Shown here: positions 43,460 to 55,450 of the stretch, piece after piece
How positions within the stretch are numbered: position 1 is the first letter of the stretch
Layout: each line of letters opens with the position of its first letter
Assembly: GCA_949358305.1 (NCBI GenBank)
Contig: OX442324.1
Span: 7,289,601 to 7,353,600, forward strand
Reading direction: 5' to 3'
DNA from: Strigamia acuminata
Lineage: Eukaryota; Arthropoda; Chilopoda; Geophilomorpha; Linotaeniidae
DNA: 64,000 nt
The notes under the pieces: model-generated
The model's input: only the letters and a program-made list of their open reading frames with translations
What the model was told of the DNA's origin: nothing
Databases searched by the model: none
Translations under genes and position numbers: made by a program

Positions 43460-43766
43460 CAGTTGGCGCCTGGCATCTTGATGCTAAATTAGTACTGCGC
43501 ATCCCATTCGGCGCAGACAATTTTCTAATTCCAGTTGTTATTTAGCAATATTAAGTCTAATATTAGGCCTAATAATTCTAAAATAAATTTAATAACAATA
43601 AACTCATTATTGAAAGTAATTTACAGGGTAGTACTGTATTGTTGTTTATTTACTATATTTTAGCATTATTAGGCCTAATATTGGCTTAATACTCTTAAAT
43701 AACAACTGGAATTAGAAAATCGTCTGCATAGTACGAATTTTGCATCAAAATACCAAGCGCAAACTG
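43460..43766. mobile_element. Mariner-type MITE, 307 bp
   Basis: TA duplications (43458-43459, 43767-43768) flank inverted ends CAGTTGGCGCCTGGCAT / CAGTTTGCGCTTGGTAT. The inverted arms extend about 130 bp (TTTTCTAATTCCAGTTGTTA). Confidence 0.75.
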
Positions 43767-43769
43767 TAG

Positions 43770-45364
43770 TTCATTCCATCTTTGTGCAATATTGACTAAA
43801 AATAAATTAAAACAGTTAAGTAAGAAATCATACGTTGATGTTTTTTTTTTTCGATGTCGGGTACGATTTCTTTGTGGCCGGAACCAATATTGACGTACTA
43901 TACCGATATTTACGTACTGACTATGTGACAATGTTTTTACATTTTCGCATGGTGTTAAAAAAAATTATGCAAAACATTACATTTACCCTTTAAAGATGTA
44001 ACTTTTTGCACATGTGAAGATGCAAATTCAAAAATTTGAAATAAAAATGTGTTTAATTCCGTACTGTGCGATACGTTTTTCAGGATAAATGTAACGATTT
44101 GCATAATTTTTTATGATTATGTCATGTTTTAGCGTTTAGCGTTTTAGCGTTCAAAAATGTACAAAATTTGAGTGAAAAAAAATAAGTTAATGGTGGATTG
44201 GTCGATCCTATAAGATCAGCGCAGTTATCGGCAATGTTGCAAAATGTGCATATCGGTCAAAGTTTAGTTTTTTTTTGCAGTTTTCAGTGTTGGCAAACAA
44301 AAAGAGAGTCACGACTACGGTAGCACAAAGTTATAAGAAATCAACATTCACAAAAAATGTCTCGTAGGGCCACTCAAACATCTTCAAAACGACCTCAAAT
44401 CTACAAGTGTTAAAACGATCCTAACCACTCAAGAACGACTCCAAAACGAGCGGAAGACGACACAAAATGGTCCAAAAGAAAACGAGAAATAATTAGCAAA
44501 TTCGGAAAATGGGTGGCCACTATGAAGCGTCTTATAGTCCAAGCTCCTTGAATTTATTGGAACCAAATCAGTGAGACTGGGACCTAAACTGATGAAGGGT
44601 AGAAGTTGCAATTTTTCCCAGCACTTAAAACTTTCTACAATTCCATTATAAAATTGGTGTTTTTGACATACACCATACAAAGTTAAAATTATGCTTTCCT
44701 GTAATATTATTTGTAATTATTTGTAATTTTTAGTCTTTTTACTCTCTTGAGATTACTTTTTGAAACGTAAAAACCAAGATTAAATAATGCTTAGCGGTCG
44801 TTCTTTTAAACCAATTTGCTGCTCGGTTGCTAATACCTAATCCATTACTTCTCAATTAACATTAACCAACTTGGATATTACAAAAAACAAATACGAAGTA
44901 TTAATTAATTTGCCAACTGAACACAGTTGAACTTATTTTACAAGTATCCCGAAATACAAGTGCCTTTGGTCTCTGGGCCCTGTAACTTTTAGATGAAGAA
45001 ATTCGTGATTCTGCGAAAAAGGTATGTATTTTTTTCTGTACACTCCTAGTTTAAAGAAGAAGAAAAAATATTTTGTTGTTATATGCAATTGAAACACTTA
45101 TGTTCCTGTTATTAATACTTTTTTGACCCTGTTGATATTTCACACAACATTGTCAATATCAAATGCCAGTTGAAGCCATTTATTTCAATTTGTTAACCAG
45201 AGGTCGACAAATATCGGGCGCCCAGTCGATCGCCATGGCGGCTGAAACTTTCAACCTGGCGCCTAAATTTCTTATCCCGCATTTGCAAAACAAATATGCT
45301 GGCTCCTTAGAAAAAGGGACCTTCTCCCGAATTGTTTTTAGTTTTGTCGACCCATTGTTAACTA
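43770..45364. other. Intronic AT-rich sequence, nothing firm
   Basis: A plus-strand frame from 45163 runs into the MITE at 45365 and has no recognisable domain. No exon signals were found for the minus-strand zinc-finger gene. Confidence 0.45.
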
Positions 45365-45749
45365 CTGTATTTCTTCGAATTAAAGTCGCCCTAGATCACA
45401 AGTGGCTGCAAAAATTCAGTATGCGAAATACAAGTCGTCCTCGATTACAAGCCGCGGCCAATATTCAAACAATGTCACCAAGTGGCAATTTGTGGCAATT
45501 TTGTCTACATGTTGTTCAGAATTGGCACTCTTTTTATTATCAATTTTTATTTTATTGTATTTTACAGTTTAAATACCTAAATTTGAACATGGTAGACAAA
45601 ATTGCCACATTGGGGCTGTGGAGCTATGTCGGTAGTACAGTACGTTCGCACCTAAACATTTGGAATTAAAGGTGGCCCTCGATTAGAAGTAGTGGCAAAA
45701 AAATTGTGTTTGCAATTCTAAGCCGCAACATTGTTTCGAAGAAATACGG
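45365..45749. mobile_element. CCGTATTTC-type MITE with TA duplication
   Basis: TA (45363-45364) + CTGTATTTCTTCGAA on the left, TTCGAAGAAATACGG + TA on the right. Inside are repeated GTCGCCCT-, AAGTCGTCCTCGATTACAAG- and GGTGGCCCTCGATTAGAAG-type blocks. Confidence 0.7.
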
Positions 45750-45872
45750 TATTCGCAAAATTTGTCAAATTTTGTTCACAGTTTGTTTTATTAATTCCAC
45801 CCTATGAGCGTGTTTATTGTTGGTGTTTTCGATAGGTCCTTAAGTAATATTTGAGTTGAACAGAGTAACTTA

Positions 45873-46898
45873 CAAGGGGAGAGCACCAATAAGCTATCAC
45901 AGATTGTTGTAATATTAAACAAGAAGGATTGTTATATCATGCTGAATGAGACCCTAAAATAATTTCATTCCATGAACAGCCAACAATGCAAACAATGAGC
46001 TGAAAGTTGGCACTATTTTGTCTGTGTATACATCAAATCTGAGCAATCAGGCCTAGTGTATGAATACTGTAAACAACAGTTGCTAGGTAAAAAATAGTTC
46101 CAAGATCCAAGTTCAATTTTATCATTTGAGATTCAATGATGTCATTTCCTCTTTTGATATCACATGACATATGACATCAGAACTTTGTTCAACAACATGA
46201 CTGTCTTCATGAAGACAATAATAGTTTGTAGTGGTGGTTCAGTGGTTAAGGCAATGAACCAGGAATCTTTCCACACAGGTTCAAATCCTGTTGGGTGTGA
46301 ATATATTTACATTTATTTTTTGTTAAATTTTAGCAGTTATTTTAATGTTTGTAATTTTATATTTGTTTCCAGAAAATTTTAATTTGGTTAATTTTAATTT
46401 TTTAACAAATATAAAATTACAAACATTAAAATAACTGCTAAAATTTAACAAAAAATAAATGTAAATATATTCACACCCAACAGGATTTGAACCTGTGTGG
46501 AAAGATTCCTGGTCCATTGCCTTAACCACTGAACCACCACTACAAACTATTATTGTCTTCATGAAGACAGTCATGTTGTTGAACAAAGTTCTGATGTCAT
46601 ATGTCATGTGATATCAAAAGAGGAAATGACATCATTGAATCTCAAATGATAAAATTGAACTTGGATCTTGGAACTATTTTTTACCTAGCAACTGTTGTTT
46701 ACAGTATTCATACACTAGGCCTGATTGCTCAGATTTGATGTATACACAGACAAAATAGTGCCAACTTTCAGCTCATTGTTTGCATTGTTGGCTGTTCATG
46801 GAATGAAATTATTTTAGGGTCTCATTCAGCATGATATAACAATCCTTCTTGTTTAATATTACAACAATCTGTGATAGCTTATTGGTGCTCTCCCCTTG
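45873..46898. mobile_element. Foldback MITE, copy B: near-perfect 1-kb palindrome (TSD TTA)
   Basis: Bounded by CAAGGGGAGAGCACCAATAA and its inverted copy, flanked by TTA (45870-45872, 46899-46901). The two arms are about 513 bp each and nearly identical over their whole length, meeting near 46386. Each arm contains a tRNA-Ser-like segment: plus strand 46229-46297 and minus strand 46474-46543, with GGTTCAGTGGTTAAGGC and GGTTCAAATCC. The 3-bp TWA target fits PIF/Harbinger. There is no transposase frame; the frames across the tRNA parts are by-products. It lies in the zinc-finger gene intron. Confidence 0.88.
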
Positions 46899-47165
46899 TT
46901 AGTAACATAAATAAACTCGAAATGTTCACAAATGTTGATAAAAACGTTTTCACAAATTATTGCCGACCTAGAGTATGTGAAGCAGAGCAGCATTTGTTAC
47001 CTGGAACATAATTCGGAATAAAATAAGCAGCAGTTTAAGCTGAAGCTGCATTTGAGATTTGTTCACAACGAACGTCATCAAATCAAAAAAGATTCGACAA
47101 TTTCAAAGCGGCAAAATCCATTTTGAACGATTGAATATTTTTCCATTCAAGCGTGCAAGCCGAGA

Positions 47166-47225
47166 GAAATGAAATGAAATGAAAGGAAATGAAATGAAAT
47201 GAAATGAAATGAAATGAAATGAAAT
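47166..47225. repeat. (GAAAT)n microsatellite
   Basis: About eleven GAAAT units with one GAAAG variant, just downstream of the exon-3 donor of the zinc-finger gene. Confidence 0.95.
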
Positions 47226-47304
47226 GTCATAGCAGGAATAGAGAGAGAGAGCTGTAGTAGTTGGATTATAGTGGATATTTTGATAAATGAAATGGTTATT
47301 ATAC

Positions 47305-47831
47305 CTGATGTGCTTGCTGCGCTTGTGCCTGTGCCTGTGCCTGAAGTTGGGCCATTAGCGTCGGATTGGACATAGCTAAAAGACCCGGATAGTATGCACA
47401 CGGAAAGGATTTTTCGTTGAGTGTACTGCTGAGTGGAACTTTGTACTCGGGTGTGCAACGAAAATCTTTGGGAAATATGGAGCACTGGTACAGGCTGTCC
47501 GCAATTGGTTTCTCTTCTTTTGCAATAGGAGTATCCAATATGGTTGGAGGAACCTACGGGGAGAAGATAAAACAAAAGAGCATTGAAACACACGTGTTAG
47601 TAAGGCATCCAATTGTCTACCATGGCAGAGTCTGAAGAGAGCCATATAGCATTATGTTTTGAATACTCAGGAACAACTTGCTTCATGGCTTGGCGTAGAT
47701 GTTTGTTAAATCCAGCAGGCACGCCGTGCCTTGGGTAGCAAGAAACGTTCAACAATTAGTAAACAAACGACTGCAATCGAACAAGGATGAGTTTACCAAA
47801 GTTTATTGCCTTCCGTATGCAAATGTTCCAT
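47305..47831 (-). CDS. 5' coding exons of the zinc-finger gene
   Basis: Three exons: 47831-47797 (ATG at 47829-47831), 47729-47621 and 47553-47305. Both introns are exactly 67 bp, with donors GTAAAC and GTAGAC, good acceptors (CTTGCTACCCAAG and ATCTTCTCCCCGTAG) and branch-like TTACTAA motifs. Phases are 2 then 0, and the last donor CAG|GTATAA is phase 0, matching the finger exon at 34054. The encoded 131 residues start MEHLHTEGNKLW and end in an Ala/Gln repeat (AQAQAQAQQAHQ). That runs naturally into the Gln-rich start of the finger exon, giving 461 residues in all. Join to the finger exon (13.25-kb intron) is inferred; extra exons in between cannot be excluded. Confidence 0.65.
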
Positions 47832-50745
47832 CCATGAAGTTGTGGACAAAGCTTGTCAACTGCTAGCATGATCACAAGTCACCAACTCCTACGGGAACGA
47901 ACGAACGAATTTTGTAGACATTTTCATTCCCATTGCAATGAATATTATCAAAGAAAACAACAAAGAAAGACAGACAGACAGAGAGACAGAAAGAAATTAT
48001 ACTGACCCATAACAATTAACAATGTAGTGTAGTCGTCGCCAGGAATGATTTGATACCAATGTGCAAGAATTCCAACGATTTAGTTGCTGAAAATAGAAAA
48101 TGGAAAATGGAAAATGAACATTTTTTTCATTTACGGTCGTCGTCGTCATAGTTTAACAACGAAGCTCAACTTACTTCACGATAGTTTCATACAGCTAACC
48201 ATCGGGAATGATTGAGAAACATGTTCCACGGCTGAATTCAAACTACTTAAAAGAAATAAATAACAAAGATTCACATCAATTCTCAATTTTCTCTCCTCTC
48301 CTCTCCTCTCCTCGTCCAGTCCATCCATCCATCCATTCCTCCATCCATCATGTCACGTTGTCACACATTTTCGAGAGCAAACTCAAAATCTCAAATTGCT
48401 TATCTATTATTAGATAACGTGTGTCCGTGTGTGTCACGGATCATTGTGTTTCACAGTTTGTTTTTCATTTTACATCATCTTCAAATATCGAAATGTACGA
48501 AATGTGTACAAAGCATCGCACACGTATTCGAAACATTCCAATCAGTTGCATTAAATCGAAAAAAAAGAAAAGAAAAGAAAAGAAAAGAAAAGAAAAGAAA
48601 AGGAAAGAAAGAAAATATATATTTTTTTTTTACCTCCGATTTTCACACAAGCCTTTAATGCTGCATACAGTACACTGCCAGTGTTAAAAATAAAGAATGC
48701 ATAAATAAGAGAATAGGCAAATGGGGAGAAATTAAAGATAGTCGGGATTGAAGCTGAAAATTCAACCAACTGGCTTACCTATGCGTTCTCCGTAAGTCGG
48801 AATTTTGGGGGGTGGCCGCTCTTCTTTTGTGATTGAACTATGCCTAAAACGAAGACGAAAATACAACTGAAAATACAACTTGGCTTGAAGAGCATTTCGC
48901 TGAACAGTACGAAACGCGATGGACAAATTATCCAATCGACATAGGTCGAGTCGAGTCGAGTCGAGTCGAGACGGGCACAATACGAAACAAAGTGCAATTT
49001 GCAAATTTGCAAATACTCGAGCCAAGTTTTTTTTACTCACCAGACTATAGATTTTCCTTTTTCCATTGACCTTCGCCCTCCCACCCCCTTTGTTTTAGTG
49101 GAAAGTATCTAGAAGTATCTAAAACATTACAACTGCCGTTCTTCTGATAATAAAAAGTGTAATGAAAGTTGACTAAATGCAACTCATCACAAAGAAGAAG
49201 AATTTACTTGCTATCGCCATGGTGCGTTAGCTCACCAAGCTAGATGGCCGATTCTGAATTCTGCAATCCTGATTGGTCCTCGCTTCACATACCACTGACA
49301 TCTTTCAGCAAACTGTGAAAGTGATGTCATTCAATATGCGACTACAGTAGCCATAATCATGTTTTTTTATGATAAGCTGACGGAAACTCAGGCATAAGCG
49401 CGAATAGCTGACAGCATTTCTTTGAAATTTACTTTTTAACTTTCACTAACGTGTGTGAATGAAATTTATATTGAACGATTATTTTTTATATTTTATCAGT
49501 TTCAATGGAAGAATAATGTCACCTAACACAACTTGCTGCAAATCATTACTCTGTTAAGATCTCACATTCTTCGGCTCTAGCTTTTCCATTCCAAGTATAG
49601 ATGGCAGGAATAGTTAGTAGGTCCAAATAGTTTGGTTTTGTTTGGTGATTTTTTTCGCACACTGTTGCTCATGATACACAAGATACTCAAGATACACGAG
49701 GGATTAGTTGCTAGTTCTTACTGCTTTATTTTGTATTTCCAGAATAACATTTGGGTCATACAGTGTTGCTACGACAATATGTCTAATTTGTTATCTTTTC
49801 TTCTCTTCCCTGCCCTGCCGAAATTATGTTTATGTATTATACGTTCCTGTGAATAAATATGTTTGTCTATTTTTTCTAACAATTGAAAATTACACATTAG
49901 TTGAAATACACACTAATTGGCAATAACAACGTGATTTCTATCAACACGCAACAATAAGGGCACCGCTTTTTCACGCAAGTTTTGAGTTCTGTTTTATTTT
50001 TTACTTTTTCGTCTTTTTTTTCGTGCCTTGCACTACATGTTGGAAGTTGTACATTAAGCTCGAGACGACAGCATGGTTTTAGCTAGGCTTAACAATACAG
50101 AAACTGATTTATTGAGCACCGTAACCTGTGGCGCCCTCTATAGGCTCTACTCACATCTCCCCTTTTACAAGACAAGACATGAGAAACAATATTTACACAC
50201 AGATTACACTTGAAAAACGAATAAACAAACAAACTTATAAAATGCAAATGATTATTACAATGAGTATTATACTGAATAAAGAAACACTAAAAATCAGAAA
50301 GTTAAATTGTCCATTATTTGCTTCGGCTTCACCACTCGACCACTTCGCGTCACATACCCCGGTTGCCCGAGGACCCTGGCCACAGAACCTTTTGCGACCT
50401 CAGTGTTCATCGTAGCGTTGCTATCTGGTTCGTTCCGTGGTTGAACCGCACTTGTCGTTAGAAGTCGACTTGGCTGAGTCGAACAATGGTCTTCTCAAGA
50501 TGGCGTCCTAAGTTTTGTTGAGGTTTAGTCGAATATTGAAATGATCGATTGTTTGTCGCATATGATTCGCGTGTTTGTTCCGTTGCACAATTTCCGGTTA
50601 TGTACAACAAGTATGCTATTACTTAATGTACCGATGTCGTGTTCAACCGATTTAGATTTTTATCCATGCTTGTTTCGTACTGCGGTTGAACGTATCTTCT
50701 TGATAGCATACGCCCATGATATCGACTGCTCTAAAGAGCATACTG
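47832..50745. other. Region upstream of the zinc-finger gene's first coding exon
   Basis: Likely holds 5' UTR exons and the promoter on the minus strand. One possible exon (about 48840-48778, AG acceptor in GTTTTAG, donor GTAAGC) is weak. Simple repeats: CTCCT/CCAT runs at 48290-48350, (AAAAG)n at 48548-48613, (GTCGA)n at 48948-48970. From about 50040 to 50745 nothing was recognised. Confidence 0.4.
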
Positions 50746-51565
50746 TGTCGCGTCCTACTTTGTATAGGTTTAAATAGCGCTAACGTGTAATACTTTACCT
50801 GTGATCAATTATGTAAATACCCAAATGAATACCAAATGTATGTAAATAAACAGGTAATTTATTCACCAGGCTTTATGCCTTTAAAATACACTCAGTAATA
50901 ATTCTAGAGTCGACGTGGTCAGCGTCGAACAAAGGATTTCTCAAGATGGCGTCGTCGATTCCGCGTGGTCGGCGGAACAAAGGCGGCGTCTCGAGTTGTC
51001 GTTAATTCGTCACGGATTCGTCTTCACGGACGCGGTGGAATGCTCTTTCGAGTCTTCTATCCGTGCCTGTTGTCTAGGGTTTTGCTTAGCGTCGCAGAGG
51101 CCTCGTCTAGGAACTTTGGGGTTCCCTACAAAGCACTCGGACACTTACTTCGGCGAATAATCGACTGGGCGATTATTCTGGGTGATTTCACAAGGGCTAT
51201 TCTCGTGCTTTCGCAGGAATAGCTCGCAAGTGACTTCGTGAGAGTTACAGTTTGCACTTTACTCAGCGATCCTCGATCAATCCTAACTTGTAGTTGAAGT
51301 TGGCCTGACGGTGAGGTAGTTGCTGTGTTCTTGGTGTCGTTTGTGTAAGTTCTGACTTTAGGCGGGAAACACAGCCTTTTATGCAGTGGGGTGAAGGGCC
51401 GGCGATCAACCAATGGGGGCTGACCACCAGCCGCTTCCTCCCCCTCGGGGCACACACCTGCCATGGGGAGGTGGAGCCAACTCGGGGGGAACGACTCTTC
51501 AATCATAGTGACTCAGAGGACAAGTATCCGCCCTGGGGGGACACTTATCCAACTGGGTCACCACA
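50746..51565 (-). mobile_element. 3' LTR of gypsy element 2
   Basis: 820 bp, starting TGTCGCGTCCTAC and ending GGGTCACCACA on the plus strand (the inverse for the element). Confidence 0.95.
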
Positions 51566-51577
51566 CGTCCCTCCTCC
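51566..51577 (-). other. Polypurine tract of gypsy element 2
   Basis: Minus strand GGAGGAGGGACG directly before the 3' LTR. Confidence 0.75.
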
Positions 51578-51610
51578 AGCTTCGATCACGGATCGGAGCG
51601 ATCTCAATTT

Positions 51611-54600
51611 TTATCGCTCTCCTCGGGGAAGCGCCGGCAGTACTCCTCTGCATGGGCGGAGGATCACTGGTGGCACTGCCGGCGGCGGCGGTGGTAAGTC
51701 CGGGGGCAGAGAGGTTGTCAGATCTGCGGGATTTTGCCGCTCATTGATGAAGTACTGTGGGTGGCCACCGATGGGTTCGCCAATCAGTCCCGCTCGCTCA
51801 TGGATCCAAATCCGGGTGGAAGCAGGGAATCGGTCGGGAACAAGTCGGATCCTTCGCGACTCTGCACTCGATCCGGGTTTTCGGTGGGCTCGCAGGATCC
51901 GTCGATGGAAGACGGTGTCCATAGTAGATCGGGCCTCTCTGTTCAGCCACTTGAGGATCGACTCGCCATGATCATCGGAGTTAATAATGCGCTGTCGCGT
52001 GAACTCCGACATCTGAAGGAATGGATACTCCACTCCCAACCTCAAGTAAAGCTGCGCTGCTGGGGGCGGCGGAGGTGATGGAGGAAGTGGAATCTCCATT
52101 GGGCTCTCCAACGGTGGCGTAGCCGGCTCTGTTGAAAGAGCGGCCAGCCCTGCCGCTGGTGGTGAAGGAGAGGGCAGCGGAGGAGTTCGCGGTCCTCGGT
52201 TGGAGCGCTTCGGAATCAATTTGGGTCGATTCGCGTACCGCTTCTCCTTCGGGAATACCGGCTTTGGGGTCGGTATGTATGGTTGGACCGCCGCCTCTGG
52301 GGGGGCGGTCTCGATGGCCTGTGGGAGGCTCGCTGCCGTTCCCGGTATCTCCGGAGCCTCCCGAATTGTTCGCAACAAGGAAGGGTGGACTCCGGGGTTC
52401 CGGTAGCGGAATGCCAACGAACGCATCTTAGAAAACTGTAGGCCTGGGTTTTCCGTATTTCTGGCCAGGTCGAAGCGCAGCGAGGCGGGCTCAGGAGTCC
52501 ATCCGGCCCATACCTGGTACAACGCCCGAGGAAGGTGAACTCCCTCACGGTCGACGATTGTCCAGGCCGCCATAGCTTGCCGACTGTCCAAGAAGACGCC
52601 CAGGGACAACAGCTGGGCCATTACGTTCGTCACAGCCAAATTCAAACTGCTCCGATGGCAGGGGTGAGCGCGATCCGGGTTGTCACTGAATTGTTGTGAC
52701 AGCGTCCGCATCTGTTCGATCGCCCAATTGATGTGGTGAGTTTGGGCGGCGTCGGCCTGTCGTATGGCCAACTCGGCATTCGCGGGGATCTCGTATTCGG
52801 CCAGATATTCCTGCAGCTCGCTGAGTGGAGGATAGGCCGCTTCACGCCGGCATCGAGCGTCCATCTCTCGCTGTGCGTACCATTCGGCGTTGCGATAAGG
52901 TCGACACACTCGTGGCGTTGGGGGTGACGGTGGACGGCCCAACCCGGGTAGGTCATCGTATCTGACCCGTTTTGGAGTTGGATCTCCCACCGGAATCATC
53001 CGGGGAGGAGTCCACGCAGTTACGGCTGGATTCGTGCCCTCCAGAAGTGGCGGCCATCGCGCCTGTACCTGTGGGGGTACGAGCGCTGTCGGCACGGTCG
53101 GGGTTGATCCCGACGGCCGGTTGGCCGCGTATCCTCGAAAGGCGTTCTTTAAAGCTTCGGCCAAATCCTGTTTCGTAACCGGTCCATCTTTGTCCGACTC
53201 ATCTGGGGACATTTGTTCCTCCGTCAACTCGCCCAGATCGATCTCCGCTTGGAGCCTGGACGGCCCAGCCGTGGGTTCGAGACTTCGGGGTTCGGACCTT
53301 TTCGCGGCGGCCATCTCTCGCTCCTTCTCTAATCCCTTAGCTATCAGGGATTGTGCACGCATCTTCTGACGTATTTTGCGTTTCCGGTTCCTTCTGGTGC
53401 TGGCTGCGACGGGTCCTAGTCGGGTCGTCCTCTGGGGGACGTCCGTCGGGGAATCCGGTCTCTGGTGTGGTGAGACGGTTCGTCGCGACGAGGATTGATC
53501 TGACGACTGTGTGGTAATCGCCATAAACAACGAGGATCTTTTCTTTCCTCGATCTTGATGTGTCTCGGTCCTCGCAGCCCAGTGGGCGGAAGTTTCGACT
53601 GTTCGCTCAGCCCGCGCGTCGTCTGGCGAAGCAGGCTCGAGCGTTACTACTCGGCGACACTCTGAGCGTACGACAACTCGAGTTCGGGAACTGGAGCTGC
53701 TCGAGCGGCTGCGGTAGTCGCGACTCGTTGACGGGCCGGCCTCTATTGGGGAGACGGCCCGTCTTCTTCGTGCGGGTCCGCGTGGGGCGGACTCCGCCGG
53801 ACGCTTCGATCTTCTTCGATGGCGGCGACTTCCCAGGATACCAGCGTGGTATAACTGCCACATCTCAGACTGCGTGGCCGTAAAATTTGCCGGAGGTATC
53901 CATCTGGGCGTCAAATGGTCTTCTTCAATATCGCGAAGCCATCTACGGATTTCTTCGGGGGAGAAACCGTTTCTCTCGAGAACTCGGGTTACTCCGTGAG
54001 TCTCGGTGCGCTTTAAGCGTTCGATCTCGTCGTCCACTATTCTCTGGCGGGCTGCCATGGTCGGGGCCTCGCGCCACCTGTGGGAGGTGTGCAGCTCGGC
54101 CACCGTGCCTGGGTAAGCCTCTTCCAGATACTCGGAGTAAACGGGGCTCGGCGGATCCGCATCGGGTGGGATCCGCGGCCCCACTCTCTCCCTCATCTCC
54201 TTCGTCATGCACTCGACCAGCGTTTTCGATCGCTCGAATTTTTCCTCGAGGGTCCTGGAATACATCAATCGGATTTTCCAGGCGCTGGTCTCCGCAGGAT
54301 AGGCCTGCCGCAGGTAAATCGGCAGGGCTCCGCGAAAGATGTTGTTGGCGGTTGACACCGTCGAAGGCAGGGCGTCCCACGATTCTAGCGGGTCGACCTG
54401 AATAATTTTAGATCACAAGATTAATATAATAAATCCCAGTTAACGATGGGGATCAGAAATATGCTCAAGATCGACGGTGGCAGCAACTCCTTTCTTTTGT
54501 TGCGGCCGTCGGTCTTATATTCTTGTTTCGCAGTTCTGCGATGATCTCCGCCGTCGTAGCACTGATCCAACACTACTTTTCGAACTCCGGTGATCCGCTT

Positions 54601-55072
54601 TAGGAAGGGGTCGCAGACAAAACCGATCGTTAAATTCTTAATTTTACGTTAAACTTTTTATTTTAACTCTAATCGTATTTTAATTTACTACAATGTTTAA
54701 TTTTAGAAGAAAGAAAACCTTTAGTTTTGGTTTTGGTTTGCCACGACGCCATTCCGCGAACACTTCCTTTGTTCTGGTTTTTTGGCGGCCTTGACTCCGA
54801 GGTGAATCTGGGTCCACTCTCGAGTTTTTAGCCAGCCTTAAATCAACAATAAAACAGAAAGAAATATATCAGTCACACGTCACGCTCCAATTTGGGTTGG
54901 ATGTAACAGATTCAAAGAATTATGTGATCTCTCTGGGGAAATCACACTAATTTACCTGCAACGGCGGTTGTTCGTCCCAATTCTCATCGTCTTCAGCGTT
55001 TACGATTAGGCCGTCGCTCTCGTCTCTCGACGATGCGCTCGGCTCTAATCGTGGGTTGCGTCGATCGGCCAT
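51611..55072 (-). CDS. Third ORF of gypsy element 2 in the env position, two exons, unknown function
   Basis: Not recognised. Exon 1 (55072-54956) begins with an ATG and encodes 39 acidic residues (MADRRNPRLE...). It ends at CAG|GTAAAT. Exon 2 (54397-51611) opens after an ATTATTCAG acceptor, phase 0 at both ends, giving 967 residues. Exon 2 alone has no ATG near its start: the frame opens after a TGA and a GTG stands at 54358. The protein is Arg/Ser/Pro-rich with basic patches (RRHRRRSKRP, RRNRKRKIRQK), a Lys/Glu helix-rich part, a predicted folded middle (ELQEYLAEYEIPANAELAIR) and Pro runs near the C-terminus. I see no signal peptide, furin site or membrane anchor, so it does not look like an envelope glycoprotein. 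A further open stretch inside the intron (about 54597-54425) could be an alternative exon. Sense orientation and long open frame argue that it is a real product of the element. Confidence 0.6.
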
Positions 55073-55401
55073 TTCAATTTAGGAAAATGAAGTTTTTGAG
55101 AGGTCTTTGTTTTCTTTTTGGGGGAGAAGCAAAAAACACGTCTCGTCGTGTTAAAAACAGTCGGAAACTGGGCCTATCGGCGCTGAGAATTGTGGGTCTT
55201 GAACGCGTCTCGTATTTTGTGAGATCCGCCGTGCTGGCAATGACGCTACGGGGTCGACCGCGTGGTTTCATTGTCACGTGGTCGCCCGATACGTCATAAC
55301 TTCTCGTCTGTTAGTGGTGACTGCGACAATTCGTTGCGAAGTTTGGACTTAGCCAAATTTTTCGCGTCTCAACATGTGCAGCAGCTCTCGTAAGTAAATC
55401 T

Positions 55402-55407
55402 TTTTAT
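55402..55407 (-). terminator. Candidate polyadenylation signal after pol
   Basis: AATAAA on the minus strand about 45 bp after the pol stop. It could end a gag-pol transcript before the third ORF. Confidence 0.35.
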
Positions 55408-55450
55408 TTTACAAGGCCTCCGCTCCATGTTACCACATTTTCTTTTATTT

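Noticed and set aside
45163-45669. 168-codon plus-strand ORF
   Set aside because: Runs into a MITE terminus, no family motif, and the last part is translated MITE sequence.
46164-46607. Paired similar ORFs on opposite strands (MTYDIRTLFNNM...)
   Set aside because: Both are translations of the same tRNA-like arm of the palindromic element; not genes.
51381-51971. Plus-strand frame of 196 codons across the LTR and third-ORF end
   Set aside because: Antisense shadow of the minus-strand third ORF and LTR; no domain and composition follows the opposite strand.
51611-55072. Envelope protein
   Set aside because: Env position, but no signal peptide, cleavage site or transmembrane segment is visible in the product.
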